This document shows positions 8,742 to 19,107 of a stretch of 64,000 nt of DNA, piece after piece. The position numbers and the translations under genes were made by a program. The notes under the pieces are model-generated. The model was given only the letters and a program-made list of their open reading frames with translations. It had not been told where the DNA came from and made no database searches. This DNA comes from JAUHXS01 sp965213575. Its GTDB lineage: Bacteria; Bacteroidota; Bacteroidia; Chitinophagales; JAUHXS01. The DNA lies in assembly GCA_965213575.1 (NCBI GenBank), contig CBDBZN010000022.1, forward strand, positions 1 through 64,000. The letters are read 5' to 3'. Position 1 is the first letter of the stretch; each line of letters begins with the position of its first letter.

Positions 8742-10262
8742 CTAATAATTAAGTTTACTGTTGTTTAATGGAACAGTAAGTATGTATTCAGTCCCTTCAT
8801 CCGGAAGGGATTTTAAATTTATAACACCATTTATTGACTTTGCTCGTGAGTAAATATTTTGTAAACCCATACCGGTATTTTTTTCTAGCTTTTCTGGCTC
8901 AAAGCCACGCCCATCATCAATTAATGAAATATTGATCTCATTGTCAAATTGGTTAATTTGAATATATATATTTTTAGCACCTGCATGTTTTAAGGTATTT
9001 TGTGTACATTCTTGAATTATTCGATAAACAGAAATCATAATTATTTTATCAAGATGTAATTCAAGCTTATTACTTTTAATTTGAGCATTTATTTCATTAA
9101 AAAAATTAATTCTTTTACATAAATTTTCTACTGCAGCAATTAATCCATGATTCTCTAAATCAATTGGCATTAAATTGTAAGAAATATTTCTTAATTCTCT
9201 TATTGATTTATGCAGCAAATCTTTTATGGAATTATATGTCTCATAGTCTTTATGAGCCGTATCTGAAAAAGAAGACTTGAGAGAAGATAAGAATAAGTGG
9301 ATGGCCGTTAAATCCTGACTTAAACCATCATGTAAATCCTTGGCAATTCTATTTCTTTCCAGTTCCTGTGCTATAACTACTTCTTTTAAAACTGACGATT
9401 CAAGCTTTTTAAGTTCAGTAATATTTTTTATTAATCCTCGGTAACCGCAAATCTTATTATTATCACCTTGAATTGCAGTAACAGAGATCAAACAATATAA
9501 TTCTTCCCCACTTCTTTTAATCAGCGCTATTTCATAATTTTCTACAATAAATTTATTAGTTAATAAGTGACATAATTTAGTCACATCACTTTTATACTTA
9601 AATAGCTGACAAACATTTTGGTTTGTGTAACTTGAATGATCAAATAATAGATCAATGGCTGAAGGATTAATATTTAAAATTTTTCCTGATTCATCTATAG
9701 TTATGATGCCATCCATTGATGTATCAAATATGGATTGATATTTTTCTTCTGATTCAGATAATTGATATTTTATTTTCTCTACCTCAGATATATCTTTAAT
9801 TATATATAAGAACCTATTTTTTGAATCAAGTTTAGTACGTGAATAAATAACTTTTTTCACTACACCTGATGTAGTTTTTAAATAAGCATAACGATTCAAA
9901 ATATTATTGTTTGCTGAATCGTACAACTGCGTATTATTTTCTTCAAAAAGAATACTAGCAAGATGAGTGGTAGCCGATTTCATAAATTGTATGGCTTGCT
10001 CGGCAACTTTATTATAATCTATAATATTAAGTTGGCCATCAATCACTAAAACAATATCCGGAATGCTGTTGTAAATTTGGCTAAGCGCTTGTTCTGATAT
10101 GGTAGAAGTGTGCAGCTTTTCAGCTAGTATATTTATTTCGTTGATTATCAGATTTAATTGCTCTTCTTTGTCTGATATATTTACATGACTATTATAATTA
10201 TCTTGAGTAATCTCTATTAATCTTCTAACAACTTGATCTATTCTTACATCTTCGTTACTCAT
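8742..10262 (-). CDS. PAS-domain histidine kinase of the NarX/DesK type (HisKA_3)
   Basis: A 506-residue soluble kinase with no membrane helix. Two PAS domains are seen, about 65-170 (ending in FLYIIKDISEVEK) and 172-290 (IFDTSMDGIITIDESG through GYRGLIKNITELKK). The HisKA_3 dimerisation domain carries the phospho-His in RNRIAKDLHDGLSQ near 310. The ATPase domain has ECTQNTLKHAGA, DDGRGF and GMGLQNIYSRA. Such kinases phosphorylate NarL-type regulators, and the regulator at 10426 is divergent from it across 163 bases while a second lies on its other side. Either or both could be partners. The soluble architecture points to an internal signal. Confidence 0.9.
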   Translation of the reverse strand: MSNEDVRIDQVVRRLIEITQDNYNSHVNISDKEEQLNLIINEINILAEKLHTSTISEQALSQIYNSIPDIVLVIDGQLNIIDYNKVAEQAIQFMKSATTHLASILFEENNTQLYDSANNNILNRYAYLKTTSGVVKKVIYSRTKLDSKNRFLYIIKDISEVEKIKYQLSESEEKYQSIFDTSMDGIITIDESGKILNINPSAIDLLFDHSSYTNQNVCQLFKYKSDVTKLCHLLTNKFIVENYEIALIKRSGEELYCLISVTAIQGDNNKICGYRGLIKNITELKKLESSVLKEVVIAQELERNRIAKDLHDGLSQDLTAIHLFLSSLKSSFSDTAHKDYETYNSIKDLLHKSIRELRNISYNLMPIDLENHGLIAAVENLCKRINFFNEINAQIKSNKLELHLDKIIMISVYRIIQECTQNTLKHAGAKNIYIQINQFDNEINISLIDDGRGFEPEKLEKNTGMGLQNIYSRAKSINGVINLKSLPDEGTEYILTVPLNNSKLNY

Positions 10263-10425
10263 ATAATGATAATAAATACGGTAAGCTTAATTATTTATGT
10301 GAAAGTATATAAAAATTTTATTAGTGGCATAGGGTTTTTACTACTCCATAAATAGAGTATATACTAATTGACTTATTCAAATATTACGTATAATATTGAT
10401 AATCCCTTTATAATAAAGATATTTA

Positions 10426-11063
10426 ATGAATCAAAAAATAAAATTATTATTAGTTGATGACCACAAAATTATTCGAGATGGAATTAAATCAATATTAAAA
10501 CCATCCAAAAAATTATCGTTGTACAAGAAGCCGAAGATGGTGAGGAAGCTATCAATAATTATGATAAACAAAAATGTAATATTATTATAATGGACATTAA
10601 TATGCCCAGAACAGATGGTATTGAAGCTACAAAAGAAATTATAGGAATGGATCCGCATGCAAAAATTTTAGCTTTATCAATGTATAACCATGAGTCTTAC
10701 ATCAAGGATATTTTAAAAGCAGGTGCTATGGGATATGTATTAAAAGATACTGGAGAGCAAGAATTACTTAAGGCAATTTATACTGTAAGCGCAGGGAATT
10801 ATTACTTTGGTGCCGGAATTTTTGGTTCTATGATGCATGAGTTTAGTCATGGCCCAAATCAAACAAAAAAAGAAACTAAATTGACTGAAAGGCAAGAAGA
10901 AGTTTTAGCATTACTGGCTGATGGAAAAACTAACAAAGAAATAGGAAAACAACTAAAACTCAGTACCCGTACTATAGATTCTCATAGAAGAAATATGCTG
11001 AAAAAGACTAATTCAAAAAACACGGCCGACTTATTGAGGTATGCTTTTAAAAAAGGTTTATAA
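10426..11063 (+). CDS. NarL/FixJ-type response regulator with a frameshift
   Basis: The gene opens at the ATG at 10426 with KLLLVDDHKIIRDGIK, the start of a receiver domain. It then loses frame at a run of six A at 10507-10512. With seven A the protein continues through IIVVQEAEDGEEA, the phospho-acceptor Asp in IIMDINMPRTDG, the Lys in YVLKDTGEQ and a LuxR-type helix-turn-helix (LTERQEEVLALLADGKTNKEI). The corrected length is about 212 residues, normal for the family. This is the only frameshift in the window that looks like a lost base. It is divergent from the PAS kinase, its likely partner. Confidence 0.85.
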
Positions 11064-11070
11064 TAATAAA

Positions 11071-11103
11071 TAATAAGAGCGATTAAATTAATCACTCTTA
11101 TTA
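11071..11103. terminator. bidirectional terminator hairpin between the regulator and HU genes
   Basis: Arms at 11071-11086 and 11088-11103 are near-perfect inverted repeats (TAATAAGAGCGATTAA against its complement with one mismatch, which becomes a G-U pair on the minus strand). T-rich sequence flanks it on the right and A-rich sequence on the left. It lies between the converging stops at 11063 and 11114, so it can serve both genes. Confidence 0.7.
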
Positions 11104-11113
11104 CATTAATTTT

Positions 11114-11386
11114 TTATTTTACTTTATTAGCAAATTCTTTACCGGGCTTAAATTTTGCAACTGTCCTAGCAGGAATATTAATTTCTTTACCGGTTTGTGG
11201 ATTTCTTCCTTTTCTGGCAGCTCTTTGAGTAGAAGAAAAAGTGCCAAATCCTACCAAGGTAACTTTATCACCTTTTTTTACTGTGTTAATTGTATTATTA
11301 ACAAAAGAATCGACAGCTTTAGTAGCTTGTGATTTTGAAATTCCCGCTTCATCAGCGATGTTACTGATTAAATCACCTTTATTCAT
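11114..11386 (-). CDS. HU-family DNA-binding protein
   Basis: A 90-residue histone-like protein that bends DNA. The HU/IHF fold is shown by the N-terminal KGDLISNIADEAGISKSQA helices, the GFGTFSSTQRAARKGRNP region with the conserved GRNPxTG arm tip (RKGRNPQTGKEINIP), and the closing FKPGKEFANKV. Length and pattern are those of HU. It is monocistronic, bounded by a terminator hairpin downstream and a 176-base divergent region upstream shared with the HD-domain gene. Confidence 0.93.
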   Translation of the reverse strand: MNKGDLISNIADEAGISKSQATKAVDSFVNNTINTVKKGDKVTLVGFGTFSSTQRAARKGRNPQTGKEINIPARTVAKFKPGKEFANKVK

Positions 11387-11562
11387 AGTATATAATTTAT
11401 AAGTTAATTAATACCTTAAATATAAACTTTTATTTGACGATTGGTGTTACAAGTTACTTTTATTATATCAACAAAGGCTTCAGGTATAAGATCGGCTACT
11501 GATTAATATGTTTATTTTTAACTAATTTCACCGACATAATTAGAGCTTTAAGATAAATAGTG

Positions 11563-12805
11563 ATGCGAAATAAAAAAAAGATATTTAATGATCCGGTTTA
11601 TGGATTTATTACAATACCTTATATCATAGCTTTTGATATTATTGAGCATCCGTATTTTCAAAGGTTAAGAAGGATCCAACAATTAGGGCTTACTCATTAT
11701 GTATATCCGGGCGCTTTACATACTCGTTTTCAGCATGCTATGGGAGCTATGCATCTGATGGGTAAGGCGCTCAACACATTAAAATCGAAAGGGCACTACA
11801 TTTCGGATGAAGAAGCTAAAGCAGTTTACGTTAGCTATTTTATTGCATGATATAGGCCATGGTCCATTTTCACATACCTTAGAACGATCGCTTGTTCCAG
11901 GAGTTTCTCATGAAGACTTATCGGTACTATTCATGGATAGGTTGAATGAAATATTTAATGGCGAGTTATCACTGGCTATTAAAATTTTTAAAAATCAGTA
12001 TCATAAAAATTTTTTACATCAACTAGTTTCTAGTCAATTAGATATGGATAGAATGGACTATCTAAATAGAGATAGTTTTTTCACAGGTGTATATGAAGGG
12101 GTGATAGGTTATGATAGAATTATTGAAATGCTAAATGTTGCTAATGATGAATTAGTAGTTGAGATAAAAGGAATATATTCAGTAGAGAAATTTATTATCT
12201 CCAGAAGATTAATGTATTGGCAAGTATATTTGCACAAAACAGTGTTAGCTGTAGAGCAGACGCTTGTAAAAGTATTATTGAGAGCTAAGGAACTAGTTAA
12301 CAATGGAGTTAAATTGCCTGCTTCAGCTGCATTACAACAATTTTTGAGTAACGAATACACTGTAAAAAATTTTAATGCTGATCATTCTTTATTAGAGCAA
12401 TTTGCAGCATTAGATGATTATGATATTTTTACTGCTTTAAAAGAATGGACAAAACATAATGACGTTGTTTTGGCATTTTTATGCAATAGCATCGTGAATA
12501 GAAACTTATTGAAAATAGAATTACAAAATGATGCTTTTTCAACTGATAAAATTGAAAAATTAATTAATGCCACTTCTAAAGTATATAACATAAATAAATC
12601 TGCAGCCAACTACTTGGTCTTTTCTGAAACTACCAGTAATAGTGCATATAATCCCAAAGCAAATAATATTAATATTTTGTTAAAAAATGGTAAAACTACA
12701 GATATTGTAAATGCGTCTGATCAATTAAATATTTCCGTACTTTCTGATCCGGTTACAAAGCATTATTTGTGTTATCCCAAAGGTATTCTGGAAATAAATT
12801 TATAA
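11563..12805 (+). CDS. HD-domain phosphohydrolase (dGTPase/YdhJ-like), one frameshift
   Basis: After correcting one extra T at 11825-11827 the frame gives a protein of about 413 residues. The HD domain shows HPYFQRLRRIQQLG, HTRFQHAMGAMHL, then LLHDIGHGPFSHTLE with the metal-binding His-Asp pair, and DMDRMDYLNRDSF. These are features of the Bacteroidota HD family related to dGTP triphosphohydrolases. The exact substrate cannot be told. The ATG at 11563 was preferred to the GTG three bases earlier. lpxD starts 8 bases after the stop, so it may belong to the lipid A operon transcript. Confidence 0.87.
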
Positions 12806-12813
12806 ATTCGCAT

Positions 12814-13887
12814 ATGCAATTTACCGCCTCTGATCTGTCTAAACTATTGAATGGCGAGCTAATTGGTGATCCTAATATAAAAGTAAGTAAAGTCGCTAAA
12901 ATAGAAGAGGCAACTCCCGGAACAGTGAGTTTTGTCGCTAATCCTAAATACGAACAACATTTATATACTACAAATGCTTCAATAGTTATTGTAAATAAAA
13001 CGTTAACTATTAAAGGAAATGTTTCTCCTGCTTTAATAAAAGTTAACGATGCATATAACTGTCTATCTATCTTACTAGATAAATTCCATGTCAATAGTCG
13101 TAAAATCGGTATTGACACTCTAGCCTTTATTACTGATTCTTCAAAAATAGCCGAGAAAGTATATATTGGCCCGTTTGCATACATAGGAGACAGAACTACT
13201 TTAAAATCTGGAGCTAACATATATCCTAATGTATATGTGGGAGATAATGTTTCAATAGGAGAAAATACTATAATTTATCCGGGAGCTAAAATTTATGATA
13301 ATTGTATCATTGGCGATAATTGCATAATTCATTCTGGAGCTGTGATAGGAAGTGATGGTTTTGGATTTGCTCCTGAAGAAAACGGTATGTATAAAAAGGT
13401 TGCCCAAACAGGAAATGTAGTCATAGAAAATAATGTGGAAATCGGTGCAAATACTACTATTGATAGAGCTACCATGGGGTCTACACTCATTAAAAAAGGA
13501 GTTAAGTTAGATAACTTAATTCAAGTTGCTCATAATGTTGAGATAGGAGAAAACACCGTTATTGCTGCTCAAACAGGTGTTTCAGGTAGTACTAAGATTG
13601 GAGAACAGTGTGCTATCGGAGGCCAAGTAGGTTTTGTAGGCCATGCTTATATAGCACCAAATACTAAAATAGGTGCTCAAAGTGGCATTCCGGCTTCTAT
13701 TAAAACTTCTGGTAAAGTATGGCATGGTTCACCTGTCCAAGAGTTAAAAGACGAGTTAAAATCAATGGTAGTTTATAAGAAGCTGCCTGAGTTGCTGAAG
13801 AGAATAGAAAAGCTTGAACGATCTCTAAAAGTAGCTCAAGCCGGCGAAATTCAACATGCAGCGAATGAGAAAGAACATAATATTTAG
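12814..13887 (+). CDS. lpxD: UDP-3-O-(3-hydroxyacyl)glucosamine N-acyltransferase
   Basis: A 357-residue acyltransferase for the third step of lipid A synthesis, adding a hydroxyacyl chain from ACP to the 2-amino group. The N-terminal uridine-binding domain begins FTASDLSKLLNGELIGD and includes SFVANPKYEQHL. A left-handed beta helix of hexapeptide repeats covers about 105-320, with the catalytic-type His in QVAHNVEIGENTVI and GSDGFGFAPE. A short coiled C-terminal helix ends the protein. The ATG at 12814 was chosen because family homology starts there. It is followed by lpxC-fabZ and lpxA, so the early lipid A genes are clustered. Confidence 0.95.
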   Translation: MQFTASDLSKLLNGELIGDPNIKVSKVAKIEEATPGTVSFVANPKYEQHLYTTNASIVIVNKTLTIKGNVSPALIKVNDAYNCLSILLDKFHVNSRKIGIDTLAFITDSSKIAEKVYIGPFAYIGDRTTLKSGANIYPNVYVGDNVSIGENTIIYPGAKIYDNCIIGDNCIIHSGAVIGSDGFGFAPEENGMYKKVAQTGNVVIENNVEIGANTTIDRATMGSTLIKKGVKLDNLIQVAHNVEIGENTVIAAQTGVSGSTKIGEQCAIGGQVGFVGHAYIAPNTKIGAQSGIPASIKTSGKVWHGSPVQELKDELKSMVVYKKLPELLKRIEKLERSLKVAQAGEIQHAANEKEHNI

Positions 13888-13955
13888 CAGCAGCATATGT
13901 GTATTATTCGCTAATAGTAGCTATAAAATGAAAATATTAACAGAAGCAAAGTAAG

Positions 13956-15354
13956 ATGATAAATCAATGTACAATTAAAGAACCTGTCTCCATCAGTGGA
14001 GTGGGCATCCATACAGGCCAAAAAGTTACAATGTGCTTTAAGCCGGCTAAAGAAAATCATGGGTATAAATTTCAAAGAATAGATCTTGATAATCATCCAA
14101 TTGTAGAAGCTGATATCGATAATGTAGTAGATGTATCCAGAGGAACTACGATAGAAAAAAATGGTGTGCGCATACATACAGTTGAACATACTTTAGCAGC
14201 TTTAGCAGGATTAGAAATTGATAATGTCTTAATTGAATTAGACGGCCCGGAGCCTCCGATCATGGATGGCAGTTCTCAAACATATGTTGACGCTCTGTTG
14301 AAAGCAGGTATTCAAGAGCAATCAAAAGAACGAATATATTTAGAATTGCCTGAAAACATTGCTTATGAAGAATCTGATAGAGGAGTAGAAATAATTGCCA
14401 TTCCTGCTAAAGAATATAAATTGACAGTAAAAGTTGATTATAATTCTCCTGTACTTGGTATTCAACATGCTTCAGTAGATTCTATTAAAGAGTTTAAAAA
14501 GGAAATTGCCTCTGCCAGAACATTTTCTTTTTTACACGAATTAGAAGAATTAGTATCTAATGATCTAATCAAAGGAGGCAATATTGACAATGCCATAGTG
14601 GTTGTTGATAAAGTTATAGAAGCTAAAAAATTAAAAAAGATTGCAGATGTCTTCAATATCACGGATATTCAAGCACCTAAAGAAGGGTTCTTAAATAATA
14701 AACAACTGCATTACGCAAATGAGCCTGCTCGGCACAAACTGTTAGATGTAGTGGGTGATTTGGCACTGCTAGGCCATCCTATTAAAGCACATATTTTAGC
14801 TACTCGTCCCGGCCATAAAGCAAATGTTGAATTTGCCCGTAAAATACGAGCTAAGATCAAGCAAGATAAACGAAAAGTGAAAGCCCCAAAGTATAATCCT
14901 AACAATGAGCCAATTTTTGATATTAATCAAGTTTCTAAGTTTTTGCCGCATAAATATCCGTTTCTTTTAGTTGATAAAGTAATTGAGCTAGGCGATGAGC
15001 ATGTGGTAGCAGTTAAAAAACGTCACTATTAACGAAGAGTTTTTCACCGGCCACTTTCCGGGAAACCCTGTAATGCCGGGCGTACTACAAACAGAGGCAT
15101 TAGCTCAGGTTGGCGGCATCTTACTGATGAGGTCTGTTCCTGATCCTGAAAACTACATTCCTTATTTTTTAAAGTTAGATAAAGTAAAATTTAAACGAAA
15201 AGTAGTACCCGGTGATACGCTTATAATGAAAGTTGAATTGCTAAGCCCTATAAGAAGGGGTATTTTTGAAATAAAAGGGACGGTGTTTGTGGGTGATAAT
15301 ATTGCTACAGAAGCAGAACTAGTTGCAAGAATTACCAGAAAAGACGGAGTATGA
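13956..15354 (+). CDS. lpxC/fabZ: bifunctional LpxC deacetylase / FabZ hydroxyacyl-ACP dehydratase fusion, one frameshift
   Basis: One extra A in the run 15015-15020 splits a fusion protein of about 465 residues, the usual Bacteroidota length. The LpxC half (about 1-310) carries zinc-binding motifs HTVEHTLAALAG and ARHKLLDVVGD and deacetylates UDP-3-O-acyl-GlcNAc. The FabZ half (about 325-465) has FLPHKYPFLLVD, then GHFPGNPVMPGVLQTEALAQ with the dehydratase His and Glu. The frameshift falls in VAVKNVTINEEF at the beginning of the FabZ half, so as written only LpxC would be made. Both activities are normally essential, which argues for a sequence error. The stop overlaps the start of lpxA (ATGA). 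Confidence 0.93.
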
Positions 15355-16149
15355 TTCAGCCATTAGCCTTTATACATACTAATGCTCAAATAGCCGATAA
15401 TGTAGTAATAGACCCATTTACTACTATTAATAAAAATGTGAAGATAGGAGAAGGTACTTGGATAGGGTCTAATGTGACCATTATGGAAGGAGCCAGGATC
15501 GGAAAAAATTGCAGGATTTTTCCGGGAGCAGTTATATCAGCTATTCCACAAGACCTGAAGTTTGAAGGAGAAAAAACTGAAGTGATCATTGGAGATAATG
15601 TAACCATACGAGAATGTGTTACAGTAAATAGGGGTACAAAAGACCGGTATAAAACACAAATTGGTAACAATTGTTTGATTATGGCTTATGCTCACATTGC
15701 TCATGATTGCGTAGTAGGTGACAATTGTATCATTGCTAATAGTGTACAGTTGGCCGGCCATATTGATGTGGGGAGATTATGCAATAATTGGAGGTAATTC
15801 AGGCATTCATCAATTCGTTTCTATAGGTAAACATGCTTTTATAGCGGCCGGAACAATGGTAAGAAAGGATATCCCTCCTTATGTAAAAGCTGCAAGAGAT
15901 CCATTAAGTTATGTTGGGATCAATTCAGTAGGCTTAAGAAGAAGAGGGTTTACAACGGAAAAAATTAACCAAATCCAAGATATTTATAGAATCTTATTTG
16001 TTCGGAAATTTAATACTTCACAAGCATTAAGTATGATTGAAGCTAAATTGCCGGTATCTGACGAAAGAGATGAGATTATTAGCTTTATTAGAGATGCCGG
16101 GCGTGGAGTTATGAAAGGATATTCTCAAAAGAATGATAATAACTCTTGA
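15351..16149 (+). CDS. lpxA: acyl-ACP:UDP-N-acetylglucosamine O-acyltransferase, one frameshift
   Basis: Restoring one G in the run 15770-15773 gives 265 residues, the normal LpxA size. Hexapeptide repeats fill the first 190 residues and include the catalytic His in AHIAHDCVVGDN and the IGGNSGIHQFVSIG block. The alpha-helical C-terminal domain has GLRRRGFTTEKINQIQDIYR. It catalyses the first committed step of lipid A synthesis. The start overlaps the fabZ stop by 4 bases, and the ABC-type ATPase gene starts before the LpxA stop, so the whole run is one tightly packed operon. Confidence 0.94.
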
Positions 16150-16764
16150 CGATGTAAGCAAACGATTTGGTGAAAAATGGATTTTTACCAATATCACCCA
16201 TTCTTTAAGTGATGCTCATAAACATGTGATCATTGGTAAAAAACGGTTCAGGTAAAAGTACGCTGCTAAAGATTCTTTCAGGCTATTTATCTCCTTCTAA
16301 AGGTGTAGTTAAATATTTTTCAGATGATTTAACTCCATTAGATAATATCCATAAATCAATAGCTTTTACAGCTCCTTATGTCGAGCTGTTGGAAGAGTTA
16401 ACCATAAATGAATTTTTATCATTTCATTTAAAATTTTCTAATTCAAATAATCTATCAGCTGATGAAATGATCAATATTGCAAAGCTTGAGAACTATCGTA
16501 ATGAATATATCAAAAATCTTTCTTCTGGAACCAAACAAAAACTAAAATTATCCATTGTATTTTTATCTGAAGCATCTATTTTGCTGTTAGATGAACCTAC
16601 TATGAATTTTGATACTAAAAAATATTGATTGGTATCATCAGATGATCGATGAATATACAGCAGATAAATTGTTAGTTATTGGCTCTAATCAAGACTATGA
16701 ATATGAAGCTTGTGACAACCAAATAAATATCGAAAACTACGCAAATAAACAAGATGCCCGGTAA
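16133..16764 (+). CDS. stand-alone ABC-type ATP-binding protein, two frameshifts
   Basis: Two extra A (runs 16238-16243 and 16617-16622) interrupt a 209-residue ATPase. The corrected frame is exact in length. Walker A is GKNGSGKST (about 35-43), the signature is LSSGTKQKLKLS and Walker B is ILLLDEPT. The Q-loop position reads IAFTAPYVE, with no Gln, and no clear switch His follows Walker B (LVIGSN). No permease gene is nearby. It overlaps lpxA by 17 bases and aroC by 11 bases. A role with lipid A or envelope export would be a guess from position only. Confidence 0.82.
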
Positions 16765-17834
16765 TACAATTGGTGATATTTTAAAAGTAAGTACTTGGGG
16801 CGAATCTCATGGTAAAGCCATAGGTGTATTAATAGATGGCTGCCCGGCAGGATTAAAGATTGATATAGATTTTATCAAAAAAGAACTAAGCCGTCGTCGG
16901 CCGGGCCAATCACATATTACTACTCCTAGAGATGAAGACGATAAGCCGGAAATATTTTCAGGAGTGTTTGAAGGATACACATTGGGAAGCCCAATCATGG
17001 TATTAATTAAAAACAAAGATGTTCAATCCAAAGATTATGATAATTTAAAAGATACTTACCGGCCTTCACATGCAGATTTCACCTATCAGCAGAAATATGG
17101 TATAAGAGATCATAGGGGAGGAGGCCGTTCATCTGCCAGAGAAACAGCTGCCAGAGTGATTGCGGGAGCTGTTGCTAAAATGTACCTAATCCAAAAAGGG
17201 ATTATCATTCAAGCATACGTTTTCTCAAATAAATACTATTGCACTTACTAAAACTTATGAAGAATTAGATTTAGAAACAGTCGAAAATAATATCGTAAGG
17301 TGTCCTGATCAGAGTTTAGCTGAAAAAATGATTAAAAAAATAGAAGAAGCTAAAGAGCAGGGAGATAGCCTTGGTGGAATAATTAGTTGTATAGTAAAAG
17401 GTTGTCCGGCCGGGTTAGGTGATCCGGTGTTTGATAAACTTCATGCAGATTTAGGTAAAGCTATGTTGAGCATCAATGCAGTAAAGGGTTTTGAATATGG
17501 TTCCGGTTTTGGTGCTATTACCATGGGCGGCAAAAAACATAATGATCCATTTATCGTAAAAGATGGGCAAATAAAAACAAGCTCAAATCATTCAGGAGGC
17601 ATTCAAGGTGGCATTTCTAATGGTATGGATATCTATTTTAACGTAGCATTTAAGCCTGTAGCAACAATACTACAAGAGCAAGCCTCTGTTAATGAAAAAG
17701 GAAAAAAAGTAAGTTTAAAGGCTAAAGGAAGGCATGACCCATGCGTAGTTCCAAGAGCAGTTCCTATTGTAGAAGCTATGGCTGCCATTACTATTATGGA
17801 CCATTATCTGAAATCATTGATCTCAAAAGTATAA
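16754..17834 (+). CDS. aroC: chorismate synthase, one frameshift
   Basis: One extra T at 17220-17223 splits a 359-residue enzyme that converts 5-enolpyruvylshikimate-3-phosphate to chorismate with reduced FMN. Signature blocks are WGESHGKAIGVLIDG near the N-terminus, RRRPGQSHITTPRDE, GGGRSSARETAARV and, near the C-terminus, RHDPCVVPRAVPI. Lengths and blocks fit the family. Its start lies inside the end of the ATPase gene, and a symporter gene follows at the stop. aroE of the same pathway is near 59.8 kb in this window, in a different operon. Confidence 0.95.
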
Positions 17835-17835
17835 T

Positions 17836-19107
17836 GTGAAAAAGTTAGCATTACATTGGAAAATTATCATCGGAATGATTGCAGGCTTGGTAGTCGGCAT
17901 TTTAATGAATGCTTTTGGAGGGGCAAAAATAATTATTGATTGGGTGGCACCGTTCGGGCGTATTTTTATTAATCTTCTCAAGTTAATCGCCGTACCGCTT
18001 ATTTTTGCCTCTTTAGTAAAAGGTATCACCAGCGTGACCGATATATCCAGCTTATCTCGTATAGGAGGCAAAACCATAACTATTTATCTTTCTACCACTG
18101 TCGTATCTATTATTATTGCTTTAGCGATCGTTTCTATAGTTAAACCCGGCAACTCTGTTCCCAAAGATGTACAGGTGCAGTTAGCAGCTCAATATGGGCC
18201 AAACGCACAATCTAGCACGTCACGGATCGACGAAATAAAAAGTAATGGCCCGTTACATTTTTTGGAAGAAATTGTACCTAGTAATATTGTAGGTGCTATG
18301 CAGGATAATTCTAAAATGCTTAAAGTTATTTTCTTCACTTTATTATTTGGTATTGCCATCATACTTATACCTGCGGAAAAAACCACAGTAATCAGAGCAT
18401 TTTTCGATCAATTAAATGAAGTGATTTTGAAATTAGTTGACCTCATCATGCTGTTTGCTCCATATGGCGTTTTCGCTTTAATTGCAGCTTTGGTAGTAGA
18501 AAATAGTGCGACCATACTAAGCTTGTTATCTGCCTTAGGTTTATACGCTTTGACTGTAGTAGTTACATTGGCTGTTATGGTAGTTTTAGTATATCCTGTA
18601 ATGCTTAAATTACTAACTAATGTTAAGATATTCGATTTTTTTAAAGGAATATCACCGGCTCAACTATTAGCATTTTCAACAAGTTCCAGTGCTGCTACAC
18701 TCCCGGTAACTATGGAGTGCTGTGAAGAGAATTTAGGTATTTCAAAAAAGATCACAAGTTTTGTCTTGCCTTTAGGAGCGACCGTAAACATGGATGGTAC
18801 CAGTATTTGGCAAACTGTAACAACGGTATTTTTAGCCCAACTTTATGGTTATGACCTTAGTTTAGGGCACCAATTAACCATTATATTAACAGCTACCTTA
18901 TCTTCAATAGGTGCAGTTGGCGTGCCGGGTGGAGGTATAGTAATGTTAATAATTGTATTGCAATCCGTAGGGTTACCTGCTGATGGCATAGCAATAATTT
19001 TGGGTATCGATAGAATATTAGACATGTGCAGAACAGTAATAAACGTAACGGGCGATTCGACAGTAGCTACGATTGTAGCCAGTTCAGAAAATGAAATAAG
19101 AATATAA
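17836..19107 (+). CDS. dicarboxylate/amino acid:cation symporter (DAACS family)
   Basis: A 423-residue inner-membrane transporter of the GltP/DctA family, which takes up glutamate, aspartate or C4-dicarboxylates with sodium or protons. The serine-rich re-entrant hairpin 1 is seen in AFSTSSSAATLPVTMECC. The NMDGT motif is in GATVNMDGTSIW, and hairpin 2 has GAVGVPGGGIVM. The C-terminal helix has GIDRILDMCRTVINVTGDS. It starts with GTG at 17836, right after the aroC stop. The next gene overlaps its stop by one base. The substrate cannot be fixed from sequence. Confidence 0.93.
   Translation: MKKLALHWKIIIGMIAGLVVGILMNAFGGAKIIIDWVAPFGRIFINLLKLIAVPLIFASLVKGITSVTDISSLSRIGGKTITIYLSTTVVSIIIALAIVSIVKPGNSVPKDVQVQLAAQYGPNAQSSTSRIDEIKSNGPLHFLEEIVPSNIVGAMQDNSKMLKVIFFTLLFGIAIILIPAEKTTVIRAFFDQLNEVILKLVDLIMLFAPYGVFALIAALVVENSATILSLLSALGLYALTVVVTLAVMVVLVYPVMLKLLTNVKIFDFFKGISPAQLLAFSTSSSAATLPVTMECCEENLGISKKITSFVLPLGATVNMDGTSIWQTVTTVFLAQLYGYDLSLGHQLTIILTATLSSIGAVGVPGGGIVMLIIVLQSVGLPADGIAIILGIDRILDMCRTVINVTGDSTVATIVASSENEIRI

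Noticed and set aside
15351..16149. Programmed ribosomal frameshifting as an explanation for the split genes
   Set aside because: The sites differ in base and context, many are not slippery heptamers, and the genes concerned (lpxA, aroC, coxA) are not known to use recoding.
16133..16764. Poly-A transcriptional slippage, as in some AT-rich endosymbionts, rescuing the frames
   Set aside because: It could apply to the A6 runs here and at 15015, but not to the extra G, C or short-run insertions in lpxA, coxA and actC, so it cannot explain the whole set.
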